A DNA stretch of 64,000 nt from positions 154,626 to 218,625 of the forward strand of contig NZ_AMSI01000009.1 in assembly GCF_000300515.1 (NCBI RefSeq), read 5' to 3'. The stretch is from Nitratireductor indicus C115 (GTDB lineage: Bacteria; Pseudomonadota; Alphaproteobacteria; Rhizobiales; Rhizobiaceae). The notes beneath the pieces were generated by a model. The model had not been told where the DNA came from, did no database searches, and saw only the letters and a program-made list of their open reading frames with translations. A program made the position numbers and the translations under genes. Numbering within the stretch: the first letter of the stretch is position 1; each line of letters begins with the position of its first letter. Positions 26,720 to 35,579 of this stretch are shown in pieces.

Positions 26720-28621
26720 ATGCAGATCAGATTGTTGGACGGCGCCATTCTTGCGGTCGGGCTGATGATGGTCGCATATCAGATGGTATCGACCCAGTAC
26801 CTGTTTCTCGGTTCCTACGAACACCAAGCCGTGCATCTCGGCTTCATCTTCGTCTTGCTGTTCCTGAACCAGGCGCGCAATGCGCGGGGCGCGTTCGGAA
26901 CCATATGCAATATCGGGCTGGCCGTGCTTGGCGTAGTTGCGGCCGGTTATGTGTTTGTGAACATCGTCCATCTGGAAGAAGTCTTCGGCTATCCCGAAGG
27001 GATAGACGTGGTGGTGGGCGTTCTCCTGATTGCGCTCGTGGTGATTGCCACCCGGGCCACATGGGGATGGACGCTGCCCATCGTGTCGGCGATCTTCGTC
27101 GGTTACTTTCTGTGGGGCCACCTCATTCCGGGGCACCTGCATCACCGTCCGTTCAATTTCGACTATGTCGTCTCTTATCTGAGCATCGGGCTGTCGGGCA
27201 TTTTCGGCACCTTTCTCGGCATTTCCGCCAATCAGGTTTTCCTGTTCGTGGTATTCGGTTCGCTGCTCGGCATCATCAAGGTAAATGACTTTTTCCTCGA
27301 GGCAGGCAAGATCGCCGGTAAGGCCTTCCGCGGCGGCCCCGGCCAGACTGCAGTGGTTTCAAGCGGCTTCATCGGCATGATTTCGGGCGCGGCCGTCGCC
27401 AATGTCGCGGTCACCGGCGCCTTCACGATCCCTTACATGAAACAGGTCGGCTACAAACCCGAGCATGCGGGAGCCATCGAGGCAACGGCATCGACGGGCG
27501 GGCAATTGATGCCCCCGGTCATGGGGGCAGCCGCCTTCCTCATGGCATCCTTTCTCGGCGTTTCCTACGATGCGGTGATGCTGGCGGGCATACTGCCTGC
27601 CATCCTGTATTTCTGGGGCGTCATGCTGGGCGTGCAGTTCCTGGCCGTGCGTTGCGACATCCGCCCACCGCTCGAGCGGATCAACTACCGCGTTCTGCTG
27701 CGGCGCCTGCCCCTGTTCGCGCTTCCGCTGGCGGTGCTCGTCACCATGCTGATCCTGCAATACAGCCCGGCGAACGCGGCATTCTGGGCGATCATCCTTG
27801 CCGTGGCCCTGTCCTATGTCGATCCGCAGACGCGGCCGAAATACCCGCATCTTTGCCGCAGCCTCACCAGTGGGGCGATCATCGGGGCGCAGATCGGCAT
27901 TTCCCTGGCTATCGTCGGACTGGTGGCCCAGACGCTGATCACGACCGGCCTTGGCAACAAGATCGCAAGCCTTGTCGAGCTTCTGAGCGGAGGCAATCTT
28001 CTGATCGGGCTCCTGCTGACGATGGTCGTCTCGATCATTCTGGGGTGCGGCGTGCCGACCAGCGCAGCCTATACGCTGGTTGCCATCGTGGTCATTCCCT
28101 CGGTGATCAAGATGGGGGTCGATCCGATGGCCGCGCATTTCTTCTCATTCTACTTCGCCGTCATCTCGTCCCTCACGCCGCCGGTGGCGCTTGCGGCCCT
28201 GGCGGGTGCGGGGCTTGCCGGGGCGCCCTATTTCAAGACTTCGCTTTCGGCTGCAAAACTGGCCATTTCCGGCTTCATCATTCCGTTCCTGATCATCTTC
28301 AACCCGCTGCTGACCTTTAATCCGGTCAGTTGGGCCTGGGGTATCGGGACCATTGTCGCCGTCCCTCTCGGCATGACTGCGCTTACCGCAGCGATCTACG
28401 GGTGCGGGTTGACGATGTTCACGGCCCGGGAACGGCTCCTTGCCGCCGTGTCGGCGTTCTGCCTGCTTGGATATTCGGTGTTCCGACACGTCGATGAACT
28501 ACCGATCGAATATCCGATGCTGGTGATTGGCTGTGTCGTGTTCGCCTGGGTGCTGATTTCCCAGATCAGGGCCAATCAGGAAAGCGGCAAGGCGATGCGT
28601 CCGGAATTTCAGAACACATAG
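26720..28621 (+). CDS. TRAP transporter permease, fused small and large subunits (TAXI type)
   Basis: 633 residues, about 16 hydrophobic segments. The N-terminal four-helix DctQ-like part is fused to a DctM-like part with the motifs GGPGQTAVVSSGFIGMISGAAVANVAVTGAFTIP, STGGQLMPPVMGAAAF and LGCGVPTSAAYTLVAIVV. Length and fusion are normal for partners of TAXI binding proteins. It uses an ion gradient for uptake. The xsc gene follows after 71 bases. Confidence 0.94.
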   Translation: MQIRLLDGAILAVGLMMVAYQMVSTQYLFLGSYEHQAVHLGFIFVLLFLNQARNARGAFGTICNIGLAVLGVVAAGYVFVNIVHLEEVFGYPEGIDVVVGVLLIALVVIATRATWGWTLPIVSAIFVGYFLWGHLIPGHLHHRPFNFDYVVSYLSIGLSGIFGTFLGISANQVFLFVVFGSLLGIIKVNDFFLEAGKIAGKAFRGGPGQTAVVSSGFIGMISGAAVANVAVTGAFTIPYMKQVGYKPEHAGAIEATASTGGQLMPPVMGAAAFLMASFLGVSYDAVMLAGILPAILYFWGVMLGVQFLAVRCDIRPPLERINYRVLLRRLPLFALPLAVLVTMLILQYSPANAAFWAIILAVALSYVDPQTRPKYPHLCRSLTSGAIIGAQIGISLAIVGLVAQTLITTGLGNKIASLVELLSGGNLLIGLLLTMVVSIILGCGVPTSAAYTLVAIVVIPSVIKMGVDPMAAHFFSFYFAVISSLTPPVALAALAGAGLAGAPYFKTSLSAAKLAISGFIIPFLIIFNPLLTFNPVSWAWGIGTIVAVPLGMTALTAAIYGCGLTMFTARERLLAAVSAFCLLGYSVFRHVDELPIEYPMLVIGCVVFAWVLISQIRANQESGKAMRPEFQNT

Positions 28622-28642
28622 CGCTTTTATCAAATCGCCTTG

Positions 28643-28661
28643 CCCGCGGTCGCACCGCGGG
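28643..28661 (+). other. Intercistronic hairpin before xsc
   Basis: CCCGCGGT-CGC-ACCGCGGG is a perfect 8-base-pair stem with a 3-base loop, extendable outward by GCC/GGC pairs. No T run follows, so it is not a standard terminator; it may set differential stability between transporter and xsc-pta segments. Confidence 0.6.
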
Positions 28662-28692
28662 GGCGAGGCCTCGACCCAGGAGAATTGTTGCC

Positions 28693-30477
28693 ATGACCAA
28701 GATGACGACAGAGGAAGCCTTCGTAAAAGTCCTTCAGATGCATGGTATCGAGCATGCGTTCGGGATCATCGGCTCGGCCATGATGCCGGTTTCCGACCTG
28801 TTTCCGCAGGCGGGGATCACCTTCTGGGATTGTGCGCATGAAACCAATGCGGGGATGATGTGCGACGGTTTCATCCGTTCCACCGGCAAGATGGCGATGG
28901 CCATCGCGCAGAACGGGCCCGGTGTTACCGGCTTTGTGACCGCGGTGAAGACGGCCTACTGGAATCACTCGCCGATGTTGCTTGTGACGCCGCAGGCCGC
29001 CAACAAGACAATTGGTCAGGGCGGCTTTCAGGAGATGGAGCAGCTCCGGCTATTTGCCGACTGCGTATGCTATCAGGAGGAGGTTCGCGATCCCTCAAGG
29101 GTTGCGGAAGTTCTCAACCGTGTGATCCAGAAGGCCTGGCGGGCCTCCGCGCCGGTGCAGATCAACATCCCCCGGGATATCTGGACGAGCGTCATCGATG
29201 TCGAACTTCCGCAGATCGTGCAGTTCGAGCGGCCCTCGGGCGGCGAAGAGGCCGTGGCGAAAGCCGCGCGTCTTTTGTCCGAGGCCAGGTTTCCCGTCAT
29301 TCTATCGGGTGCGGGGGTCGTGCTTTCGGGTGCAATTTCCGATCTCGTTCGACTGGCGGAGCGCCTCGATGCGCCCGTCTGTTCGAACTATCAGCACAAT
29401 GACAGCTTTCCCGGTTCGCACCCGCTTGCAATGGGGCCGCTCGGCTACAACGGATCGAAGGCCGCGATGGAGACCATCGCGAAGGCGGATGTCGTGCTCG
29501 CGCTTGGCACCAGGCTCAATCCGTTTTCGACATTGCCGGGGTATGGCATCGATTACTGGCCGGCCGGTGCAAAGGTCATTCAGGTCGATATCAACGCCGA
29601 CAGGATTGGCCTGACCAAGAAGGTCTCCATCGGGATCGAGGGTGATGCGGGCAAGGTTGCGCGCGGAATTCTCTCGCAGCTTTCTCCGGAGGCTGGCGAC
29701 GAGGGGCGAATCGAGCGGCGTGATCTCGTCGCCCTGACCAAGTCGCGCTGGGCGCAGGAGCTTTCATCGCTCGATCATGAACTCGATGATCCGGGCACCG
29801 TGTGGAACGAGGAAGCCCGCCAGCGGGATTCCGATCTGATGAGCCCGCGGCAGGCCTGGCGCGCCATTCAGGTCGGGCTGCCGAGAGATGCGGTCATCTC
29901 GTCGGATATCGGCAACAATTGCGCCATCGGCAATGCCTATCCAATGTTCGACGAAGGGCGCAAATATCTCGCGCCCGGCCTTTTCGGGCCATGCGGATAC
30001 GGCTTTCCGTCGATCCTTGGCGCCAAGATCGGCAACCCGGATACACCCGTCGTGGGCTTTGCCGGGGATGGCGCGTTCGGCATTTCCATGAACGAGATGA
30101 CAGCGTGCGGCCGCAAGGGGTGGCCGGCCATCACAATGGTCATCTTCCGCAATTATCAATGGGGCGCGGAAAAGCGGAACACCACGCTCTGGTACGACAA
30201 TAATTTCGTCGGAACTGAACTGGATCGGGGTACCTCCTATGCCGGCATTGCAAAAGCATGTGGCGCGCATGGTGTGACGGTTCGCTCGACCGAGCAGCTT
30301 ACCGAAGCGTTGGCAGATGCTGTCGAACGGCAAATGAAGAAGGGTGAGACCACCTTTATCGAGGTGCTTCTCAACCAGGAGCTCGGTGAACCCTTCCGGC
30401 GCGATGCAATGAAGAAGCCGGTGGTTGTCGCAGGCATCGACCGGTCCGACATGCAGCCGCAGAAGATGGCGGTCTGA
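28693..30477 (+). CDS. xsc: Sulfoacetaldehyde acetyltransferase Xsc
   Basis: 594 residues, the normal Xsc length. It keeps the Xsc-specific stretches that distinguish it from acetolactate synthase: MTTEEAFVKVLQMHGIEHAF, GSAMMPVSDLFPQAGITFWD, KTAYWNHSPMLLVTPQAANK, QGGFQEMEQLRLFADCV, and the cofactor motif GDGAFGISMNEMTACGRKGW. Xsc uses TPP and phosphate to split sulfoacetaldehyde into sulfite and acetyl phosphate. An AGGAGA site lies about 10 bases upstream. The pta gene follows after 38 bases, the classic pairing in sulfonate catabolism. None of the known suppliers of sulfoacetaldehyde lies in this window. Confidence 0.96.
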   Translation: MTKMTTEEAFVKVLQMHGIEHAFGIIGSAMMPVSDLFPQAGITFWDCAHETNAGMMCDGFIRSTGKMAMAIAQNGPGVTGFVTAVKTAYWNHSPMLLVTPQAANKTIGQGGFQEMEQLRLFADCVCYQEEVRDPSRVAEVLNRVIQKAWRASAPVQINIPRDIWTSVIDVELPQIVQFERPSGGEEAVAKAARLLSEARFPVILSGAGVVLSGAISDLVRLAERLDAPVCSNYQHNDSFPGSHPLAMGPLGYNGSKAAMETIAKADVVLALGTRLNPFSTLPGYGIDYWPAGAKVIQVDINADRIGLTKKVSIGIEGDAGKVARGILSQLSPEAGDEGRIERRDLVALTKSRWAQELSSLDHELDDPGTVWNEEARQRDSDLMSPRQAWRAIQVGLPRDAVISSDIGNNCAIGNAYPMFDEGRKYLAPGLFGPCGYGFPSILGAKIGNPDTPVVGFAGDGAFGISMNEMTACGRKGWPAITMVIFRNYQWGAEKRNTTLWYDNNFVGTELDRGTSYAGIAKACGAHGVTVRSTEQLTEALADAVERQMKKGETTFIEVLLNQELGEPFRRDAMKKPVVVAGIDRSDMQPQKMAV

Positions 30478-30515
30478 GCCGCGCGAAACCGGAAGCTTCA
30501 AGGGCGATATGATCG

Positions 30516-31550
30516 ATGAAGCCGCTTCTTCGAATCTACGATATCGCCCGCACGGCTCAACGGTATATTCTTTTGCCGGAGGGGGACGACCCGCGTATTC
30601 AGCGGGCCGCGGTCCGCGCCGTGCGGGAGGGACTGGCGCGCGTGACGTTGCTCGGGGACCCGTCCGTCCTGAGGCCGGCGCTGGAAGAGCTGGGTGCGGG
30701 CGGTCTCGTCGGGATCATCGATCCCGATCGTGCAGACGATATCGATGAGCTCGTACGGGAATATCACCGCCTGAGGGCGCACAAGGGGGTGTCCTTGCAG
30801 CAGGCGCGGGCCGGCGTTGCTGATCCGATGATACAGGCGGCATTGCGGGTTCGTCTTGGGCAGGCCGACGGCACGGTTGGTGGAGCAAGCCATACCACCT
30901 CGCAGACCCTGCGTGCTGCGTTGCAGCTCATAGGGCCTGCGAGCGGCGTGTCGGTGGTTTCGAGTTTCTTTCTGATGCTCTCCTGCGAAACCCGGGCGGC
31001 GGTGAAGGGCGGCATGATCTTTGCCGATTGCGGGTTGAACGTTCTGCCAGATGCGGGGGAGCTTGCTTCGATAGCGAGAGCTTCCGCCGTCACGTGCCGC
31101 CAGCTCCTGAACGAGGAACCGCGCGTGGCGATGCTCTCGTTTTCAACAGCGGGTTCGGCGGAGCATGCAAGCCTCGGCAGGATACGCCAGGCGGTGTCGA
31201 TGATCCGTGAAGCGGAGCCGGACCTCGAGATCGATGGGGAATTGCAATTCGATGCGGCCATCGACGATGCGGTGCGCAAGCACAAGGCGCCCATGAGCCG
31301 GCTTTCGGCGCGTCCCAATGTCTTCATCTTCCCGGACCTGGCTTCCGGTAATATCGGTTACAAGATCGCCCAGCGTCTTGGCGGGCTGGACGCCATTGGG
31401 CCGATCCTCCAGGGGCTGGCGCTTCCTGCGAACGACCTGTCGCGGGGATGCAGTGTCGATGACGTGCTGGCCGCCATCGCGATCACCGCAGTGCAGGCGG
31501 CAAGTGCCGGAACGGTTCAGGCCAGAAGGTCCATTTCGAGCCGGATGTAA
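30516..31550 (+). CDS. pta: Phosphate acetyltransferase
   Basis: 344 residues, the short Pta form without an N-terminal DRTGG domain. PTA/PTB motifs are present: ILLPEGDDPRIQRAA, DGTVGGASHTTSQTLRAALQLIG, MIFADCGLNVLPDAGELA, and NVFIFPDLASGNIGYKIAQRLGG near the C-terminus. It converts the acetyl phosphate from Xsc to acetyl-CoA. The last 34 bases overlap the convergent GntR gene. Confidence 0.95.
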   Translation: MKPLLRIYDIARTAQRYILLPEGDDPRIQRAAVRAVREGLARVTLLGDPSVLRPALEELGAGGLVGIIDPDRADDIDELVREYHRLRAHKGVSLQQARAGVADPMIQAALRVRLGQADGTVGGASHTTSQTLRAALQLIGPASGVSVVSSFFLMLSCETRAAVKGGMIFADCGLNVLPDAGELASIARASAVTCRQLLNEEPRVAMLSFSTAGSAEHASLGRIRQAVSMIREAEPDLEIDGELQFDAAIDDAVRKHKAPMSRLSARPNVFIFPDLASGNIGYKIAQRLGGLDAIGPILQGLALPANDLSRGCSVDDVLAAIAITAVQAASAGTVQARRSISSRM

Positions 31551-32251
31551 TCGCCGCGATAGATCACGTCTGCCAGGTAGAGAATCTGTCCGCTGGCATC
31601 GCACAGGATGCGCCGCACATTGGCGACCGGGTCGCCGATGGCGAGGCCGAGCAGGCTGGCGGTCTCGTCATCGCTCTTTCCGATCACAAGCGTCTGGTGC
31701 GCCTTGCGGATGTCGATGTCGGGCGAGCGCAAAAGAACCGGCAGGGCCAATTCCTCACGCAACCGTGCGGCATGGCGCTCGAACACCGGCACCGCGCAAT
31801 AGATCGCGATGATGCAATAGTGCTGCCCCTCGCGCGAATGCATGCGGCGCAAGAGGTGATAGCCCTCCGGTGCAGGAGTTCCGATTTCGGGGGAGCCGGG
31901 AAGTTCCGCCCGCCGGTCTTCCAGACCGACGAGATCCGGCGTGTCGCCCGAATAGACTTCAAGGAGATCGGCGAGGCGCGTCTCCACCTTGAGCGGTCTT
32001 TGGGCGGGAGCCTGCGGCAGCACCGTCGTGCCGCGCCCCCGGCGTGGTGCCAGAAGACCTTCCTGCTCAAGCAGCTTGACCGCCTGACGGACCGTGATTT
32101 TGGCGACGGAGAACTCATTGGCAAGATCGCTCAGCGTGGGCAATAGATCACCTTCGCGCCATGTCCCGCGCGCAATCCTCTGGCGCAGGATTTCCGCGAC
32201 CTGGAGATAGAGAGGCGCGCGGCTCTGGCGGAGAACATTTTGCGGTGTCAT
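31517..32251 (-). CDS. GntR family transcriptional regulator (HutC/UTRA type)
   Basis: 244 residues. An N-terminal winged helix (LYLQVAEILRQRIARGTWREGDLLPTLSDLANEFSVAKITVRQAVKLLEQEGLLAPRRGRGT) is followed by a UTRA ligand domain (YHLLRRMHSREGQHYCIIAIY, GDPVANVRRILCDASGQILYLADVIYRGDYIRLEMDL). It is divergent from the GMC oxidoreductase gene, with paired CTAAATATAGA sites in the gap, so it likely represses the GMC-ALDH unit. It overlaps pta tail to tail. Confidence 0.92.
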   Translation of the reverse strand: MTPQNVLRQSRAPLYLQVAEILRQRIARGTWREGDLLPTLSDLANEFSVAKITVRQAVKLLEQEGLLAPRRGRGTTVLPQAPAQRPLKVETRLADLLEVYSGDTPDLVGLEDRRAELPGSPEIGTPAPEGYHLLRRMHSREGQHYCIIAIYCAVPVFERHAARLREELALPVLLRSPDIDIRKAHQTLVIGKSDDETASLLGLAIGDPVANVRRILCDASGQILYLADVIYRGDYIRLEMDLLA

Positions 32252-32310
32252 GTGTCTCGTCGTCTCCTTGCGCGGCGTCCGGACAAGGGACGGCAGGGCG
32301 CCTCAAGCCT

Positions 32311-32376
32311 TAAATATCTATATTTAGACATTTCGGGTTGCGCGCAAGCCGTGCGGAGATTATGCCTAAATATAGA
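32311..32376. promoter_or_regulatory. Paired GntR operator candidates
   Basis: TAAATAT-CT-ATATTTA is a perfect inverted repeat at 32311-32326. The 11-base word TCTATATTTAG at 32317-32327 recurs as its exact reverse complement CTAAATATAGA at 32366-32376. Both lie in the gap between the divergent gntR and GMC oxidoreductase genes, 49 bases apart centre to centre. This AT-rich pair stands out in GC-rich surroundings and suits cooperative repressor binding. Confidence 0.65.
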
Positions 32377-32422
32377 ACTTTTCCCTAACCCCTGCGGACC
32401 GACGCCTGCGGGAAGGAGCAAT

Positions 32423-34051
32423 ATGTCCGGCTACGACTATATAATCGTCGGCTCGGGAACGGCGGGCTCGACCCTTGCCAACCGGCTTACTGCAGATGGA
32501 CAAACACGGGTGCTGCTATTGGAGATGGGGGGCCATGACCGGCGCTTCTGGCTCAAGCTGCCGGTGGGTTATTTCAAGTCGATCTACAACAGCCGCGTTT
32601 CTCATCTTTACCGTGGCGAACCGGATGAAGGCATTGCCGGACGGCGGATGGATTGCCCGCGCGGCCGTGTGGTGGGCGGGTCGAGTTCCATCAATGGATT
32701 GATCTTCATCCGTGGGCAGCATCAGGATTTCGACGATTGGGAGGCCATGGGGGCGACCGGTTGGGGGTATCGCGATGTGCTGCAGAGCTTTCGCAGCATC
32801 GAGCGCTACGATGGCCCGCCTTCACAATATCGCGGCGCGCATGGGCCGCTCGGGGTGTCCGACCTGCGCAACGACAATCCGGCCTGCCGGGACTGGCTCG
32901 ATGCGGCGCGCGGCTACGGTCTGCCCGACAATCCCGATTTCAACGGCGAATCCACCTACGGCATCGGAAGCTATCAGCTGACGCTTAACGGACGCTGGCG
33001 CGACAGCGCGGCTACCGCTTTTCTTCACCCGGTGCGCGATCGCCAGAACCTCACCGTGGCACTGCGGGCAGGGGTGACGGGCCTTGTCTTCGAGGGCAAG
33101 CGGGCGGTCGGCGTCACCTACCTTCAGAACGGCGAACAGAAGAGCGTGCGCGCCGAGCGCGAGGTGATCCTGTGTGCGGGCTCCGTGCAGACACCGCAGC
33201 TTCTCCAGCTCGCCGGCATCGGTCCGGCGGCGCTGTTACGCCAGCACGGCATCAAGGTGCGCCATGACGCGCCGGAGGTGGGGGCGAACCTGCAGGACCA
33301 TCTCCAGATGCGCACCATTGTCGAACTCACCGACAAGCGCGATTCCCTCAACGATCACGTCCGCAATCCGTTGAAGCTCGCGCAGATGGGTCTTGAATGG
33401 CTTTTCGGCGCGCGGGGGCCGCTGACGGTCGGCGCGGGACAGGTGGGTGGTGCGATGTGCACCAAATATGCCGATGCCGGCCGGCCCGACCTGCAGCTCT
33501 TCGTGATGCCGCTCTCCGTGGACAAGCCAGGCACGCCTCTGCATCGCTATTCAGGGTTCACCACCTCGTTCTGGCAATGCCATCCCGAAAGCCGGGGCGA
33601 TATCCGCATTCGCGATACTGATCCCTTCTCCGATCCGGAAATCCGGCTCAATTATCTGTCGCGCCAGCGCGATTGCGACACGATGGTCGAAGGCATGCGT
33701 ATCGTTCGCGAGCTCTATCGCCAACCGGCATTCCGTGACCGCTGGCGGCGCGAGGTGATTCCGGGAGAGGAGTATCAGACCGACGAGGAAGTGCTCGGCG
33801 CGATCCGACGCATGTCCGGCACGGTCTATCATCTGGTCGGCACCTGCCGCATGGGCTCGGACGAGCATGCGGTTGTCGACCCGCAATTGCGTGTCAACGG
33901 CGTCGAAGGGCTGCGTGTGGTCGACGCGTCGGTCATGCCCAGGATCACGTCCGCAAACACAAACGCGCCCACCTACATGATTGCCGAGAAGGCGGCCGGG
34001 ATCATTCTTGGCACAAACGATGCCGCCCGCGGCGAGCGTCCGGCCGCGTGA
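32423..34051 (+). CDS. GMC family FAD-dependent oxidoreductase (choline dehydrogenase-like)
   Basis: 542 residues from the ATG at 32423, after GGAAGGAG. The FAD-binding motif YDYIIVGSGTAGSTLANRL opens the protein, GMC signature 1 is RGRVVGGSSSINGLIFIRG and signature 2 is CAGSVQTPQLLQLAGIGP. The C-terminal VYHLVGTCRMGSDEHAVVD contains the catalytic His, and GLRVVDASVMPRITSANTNAPTYMIAEKAA closes the family pattern. It oxidises an alcohol to an aldehyde. The aldehyde dehydrogenase gene 37 bases downstream would take the product on. Confidence 0.93.
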   Translation: MSGYDYIIVGSGTAGSTLANRLTADGQTRVLLLEMGGHDRRFWLKLPVGYFKSIYNSRVSHLYRGEPDEGIAGRRMDCPRGRVVGGSSSINGLIFIRGQHQDFDDWEAMGATGWGYRDVLQSFRSIERYDGPPSQYRGAHGPLGVSDLRNDNPACRDWLDAARGYGLPDNPDFNGESTYGIGSYQLTLNGRWRDSAATAFLHPVRDRQNLTVALRAGVTGLVFEGKRAVGVTYLQNGEQKSVRAEREVILCAGSVQTPQLLQLAGIGPAALLRQHGIKVRHDAPEVGANLQDHLQMRTIVELTDKRDSLNDHVRNPLKLAQMGLEWLFGARGPLTVGAGQVGGAMCTKYADAGRPDLQLFVMPLSVDKPGTPLHRYSGFTTSFWQCHPESRGDIRIRDTDPFSDPEIRLNYLSRQRDCDTMVEGMRIVRELYRQPAFRDRWRREVIPGEEYQTDEEVLGAIRRMSGTVYHLVGTCRMGSDEHAVVDPQLRVNGVEGLRVVDASVMPRITSANTNAPTYMIAEKAAGIILGTNDAARGERPAA

Positions 34052-34088
34052 GCGTTCCCTCCTGCACGAACTTGAGAAAGCACCAGAA

Positions 34089-35477
34089 ATGACGATTGAA
34101 ATCCGCAATCCCGCTGCTCCGCAAACCATTGTCGCGACCTATGAGGAAATTGGGGATAGGGCGCTCGATGCAATCATCGAACGGGCTCGCGCAGCCCAGG
34201 CGGGCTGGAAGGCTGTGCCCCAGCCCGAGCGCGGGAAGCGTGTCGCTGCCTTTCTCGATGCGCTCGAGGCGGCAACGGAGGAAATAGCGGCTTCGATCAC
34301 GAGGGAGATGGGAAAACCGCTCGCGGAGGCGCGCGGCGAGATCGGCAAAGCCATCGGCGAGGGCCGCATGACCGTCGCACGGGCAGGGGCTCCCATCGGC
34401 GAGGTCTTTCCCTCGCAGGTGCCGGGAACGGTGGCCTATACGACGCGCAGGCCGCGGGGTGTGGTGCTTGGCATCAATCCCTGGAATTTCCCGTTCAGCA
34501 CCCCGGTGCGCAAGGCAATCCCTGCGCTGGTCTATGGCAATGCGATCATTCTAAAGCCCGCGAGCCTGACGCCGGGTGCATTGGTCATCATGGAACGGAT
34601 CGCTGCCGAGACGCTGCCTGAAGGGTTGTTGCAGGTCGTCATCGGCTCGGGCGCGCTGGCGCAGACACTGTGCGAGCATTCGGGTATCGACGCCATCAGC
34701 TTCACCGGCTCGGTCGGGGTCGGCAAGCGCGTGGCGATCGCAGCGGCGAGCCATCTGGCGGAGGTGTCGCTGGAGCTCGGCGGTAAGAACCCGGCAATCC
34801 TCAACGATGCGAACGATCTCGACAAGGTGCTCGACCAGATCATGGCCGCCGCATTCGCGGTGTGCGGACAGCGCTGTACTGCGGTCAGCCGGGTCATCGT
34901 CAACGAGAAGATCGCCGAGGCCGTCACGGCGGGCCTAGCAGCGCGTGCCCGGGCCATCGCGCCAGGCGACCCCTCGTTGGAAGGGGTCAGAATGGGGCCG
35001 CTCTCGAGCCGCAAGCAGCTGGAGGATGTCGCCGGTTTTGTCGCGCGGGCGCGTGCGGCGGGGGCGACCGTGGCGGCGGGCGGTGAGAAGATCGATACGC
35101 CCGAGGGCGGCTTCTTCTACGCGCCGACCATTCTTTCCTCAGTGACGCGGGACATGGAAGTGGCGCGCGAAGAGGTGTTCGGGCCCGTGCTTTCGGTGAT
35201 CTCCTACGCGGATATCGACGAGGCGCTGTCCATCGCCAATGAGGTTTCCTATGGCCTGGCATCCTGCCTGTATTCCGAGCAGGCACCGGTGATCGAGCGT
35301 TTCGCGGCTGAAAGCGAAAGCGGCATGCTGCATATCAATGCCGGCAGCTTTCCGGAAAACCATCTGCCGTTCGTCGGCGTGAAAGACAGTGCGCTCGGTG
35401 TCGGCGGATCGAACGGCCCCTCGACCATCCAGTTCTACACGTCGGAACATACGGTCTATCGCCGCGCCATGGCTTGA
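34089..35477 (+). CDS. Aldehyde dehydrogenase (succinate-semialdehyde dehydrogenase-like)
   Basis: 462 residues from the ATG at 34089. Motifs: INPWNFPFSTPVRK (Asn of the oxyanion hole), SFTGSVGVGKRV (NAD loop), LELGGKNPAIL (general-base Glu), FAVCGQRCTAV (catalytic Cys), EEVFGPVLSV. Similarity is to the GabD/ALDH5-type, but the exact substrate cannot be assigned. It is paired with the upstream GMC oxidoreductase, giving an alcohol-to-acid module. Confidence 0.93.
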   Translation: MTIEIRNPAAPQTIVATYEEIGDRALDAIIERARAAQAGWKAVPQPERGKRVAAFLDALEAATEEIAASITREMGKPLAEARGEIGKAIGEGRMTVARAGAPIGEVFPSQVPGTVAYTTRRPRGVVLGINPWNFPFSTPVRKAIPALVYGNAIILKPASLTPGALVIMERIAAETLPEGLLQVVIGSGALAQTLCEHSGIDAISFTGSVGVGKRVAIAAASHLAEVSLELGGKNPAILNDANDLDKVLDQIMAAAFAVCGQRCTAVSRVIVNEKIAEAVTAGLAARARAIAPGDPSLEGVRMGPLSSRKQLEDVAGFVARARAAGATVAAGGEKIDTPEGGFFYAPTILSSVTRDMEVAREEVFGPVLSVISYADIDEALSIANEVSYGLASCLYSEQAPVIERFAAESESGMLHINAGSFPENHLPFVGVKDSALGVGGSNGPSTIQFYTSEHTVYRRAMA

Positions 35478-35579
35478 AACGCCTGACGGAACGGCCGCGT
35501 GACCCGGGGGACGCATCCGGCGTCTCCCGCCTGTCGTGTTCAGATTGCCCGCATACCCGGTCTGGGCTAGCTTGCGCGC

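Noticed and set aside
28638-28670. Riboswitch upstream of xsc
   Set aside because: Only a simple GC-rich hairpin is present, with no conserved aptamer-like layout.
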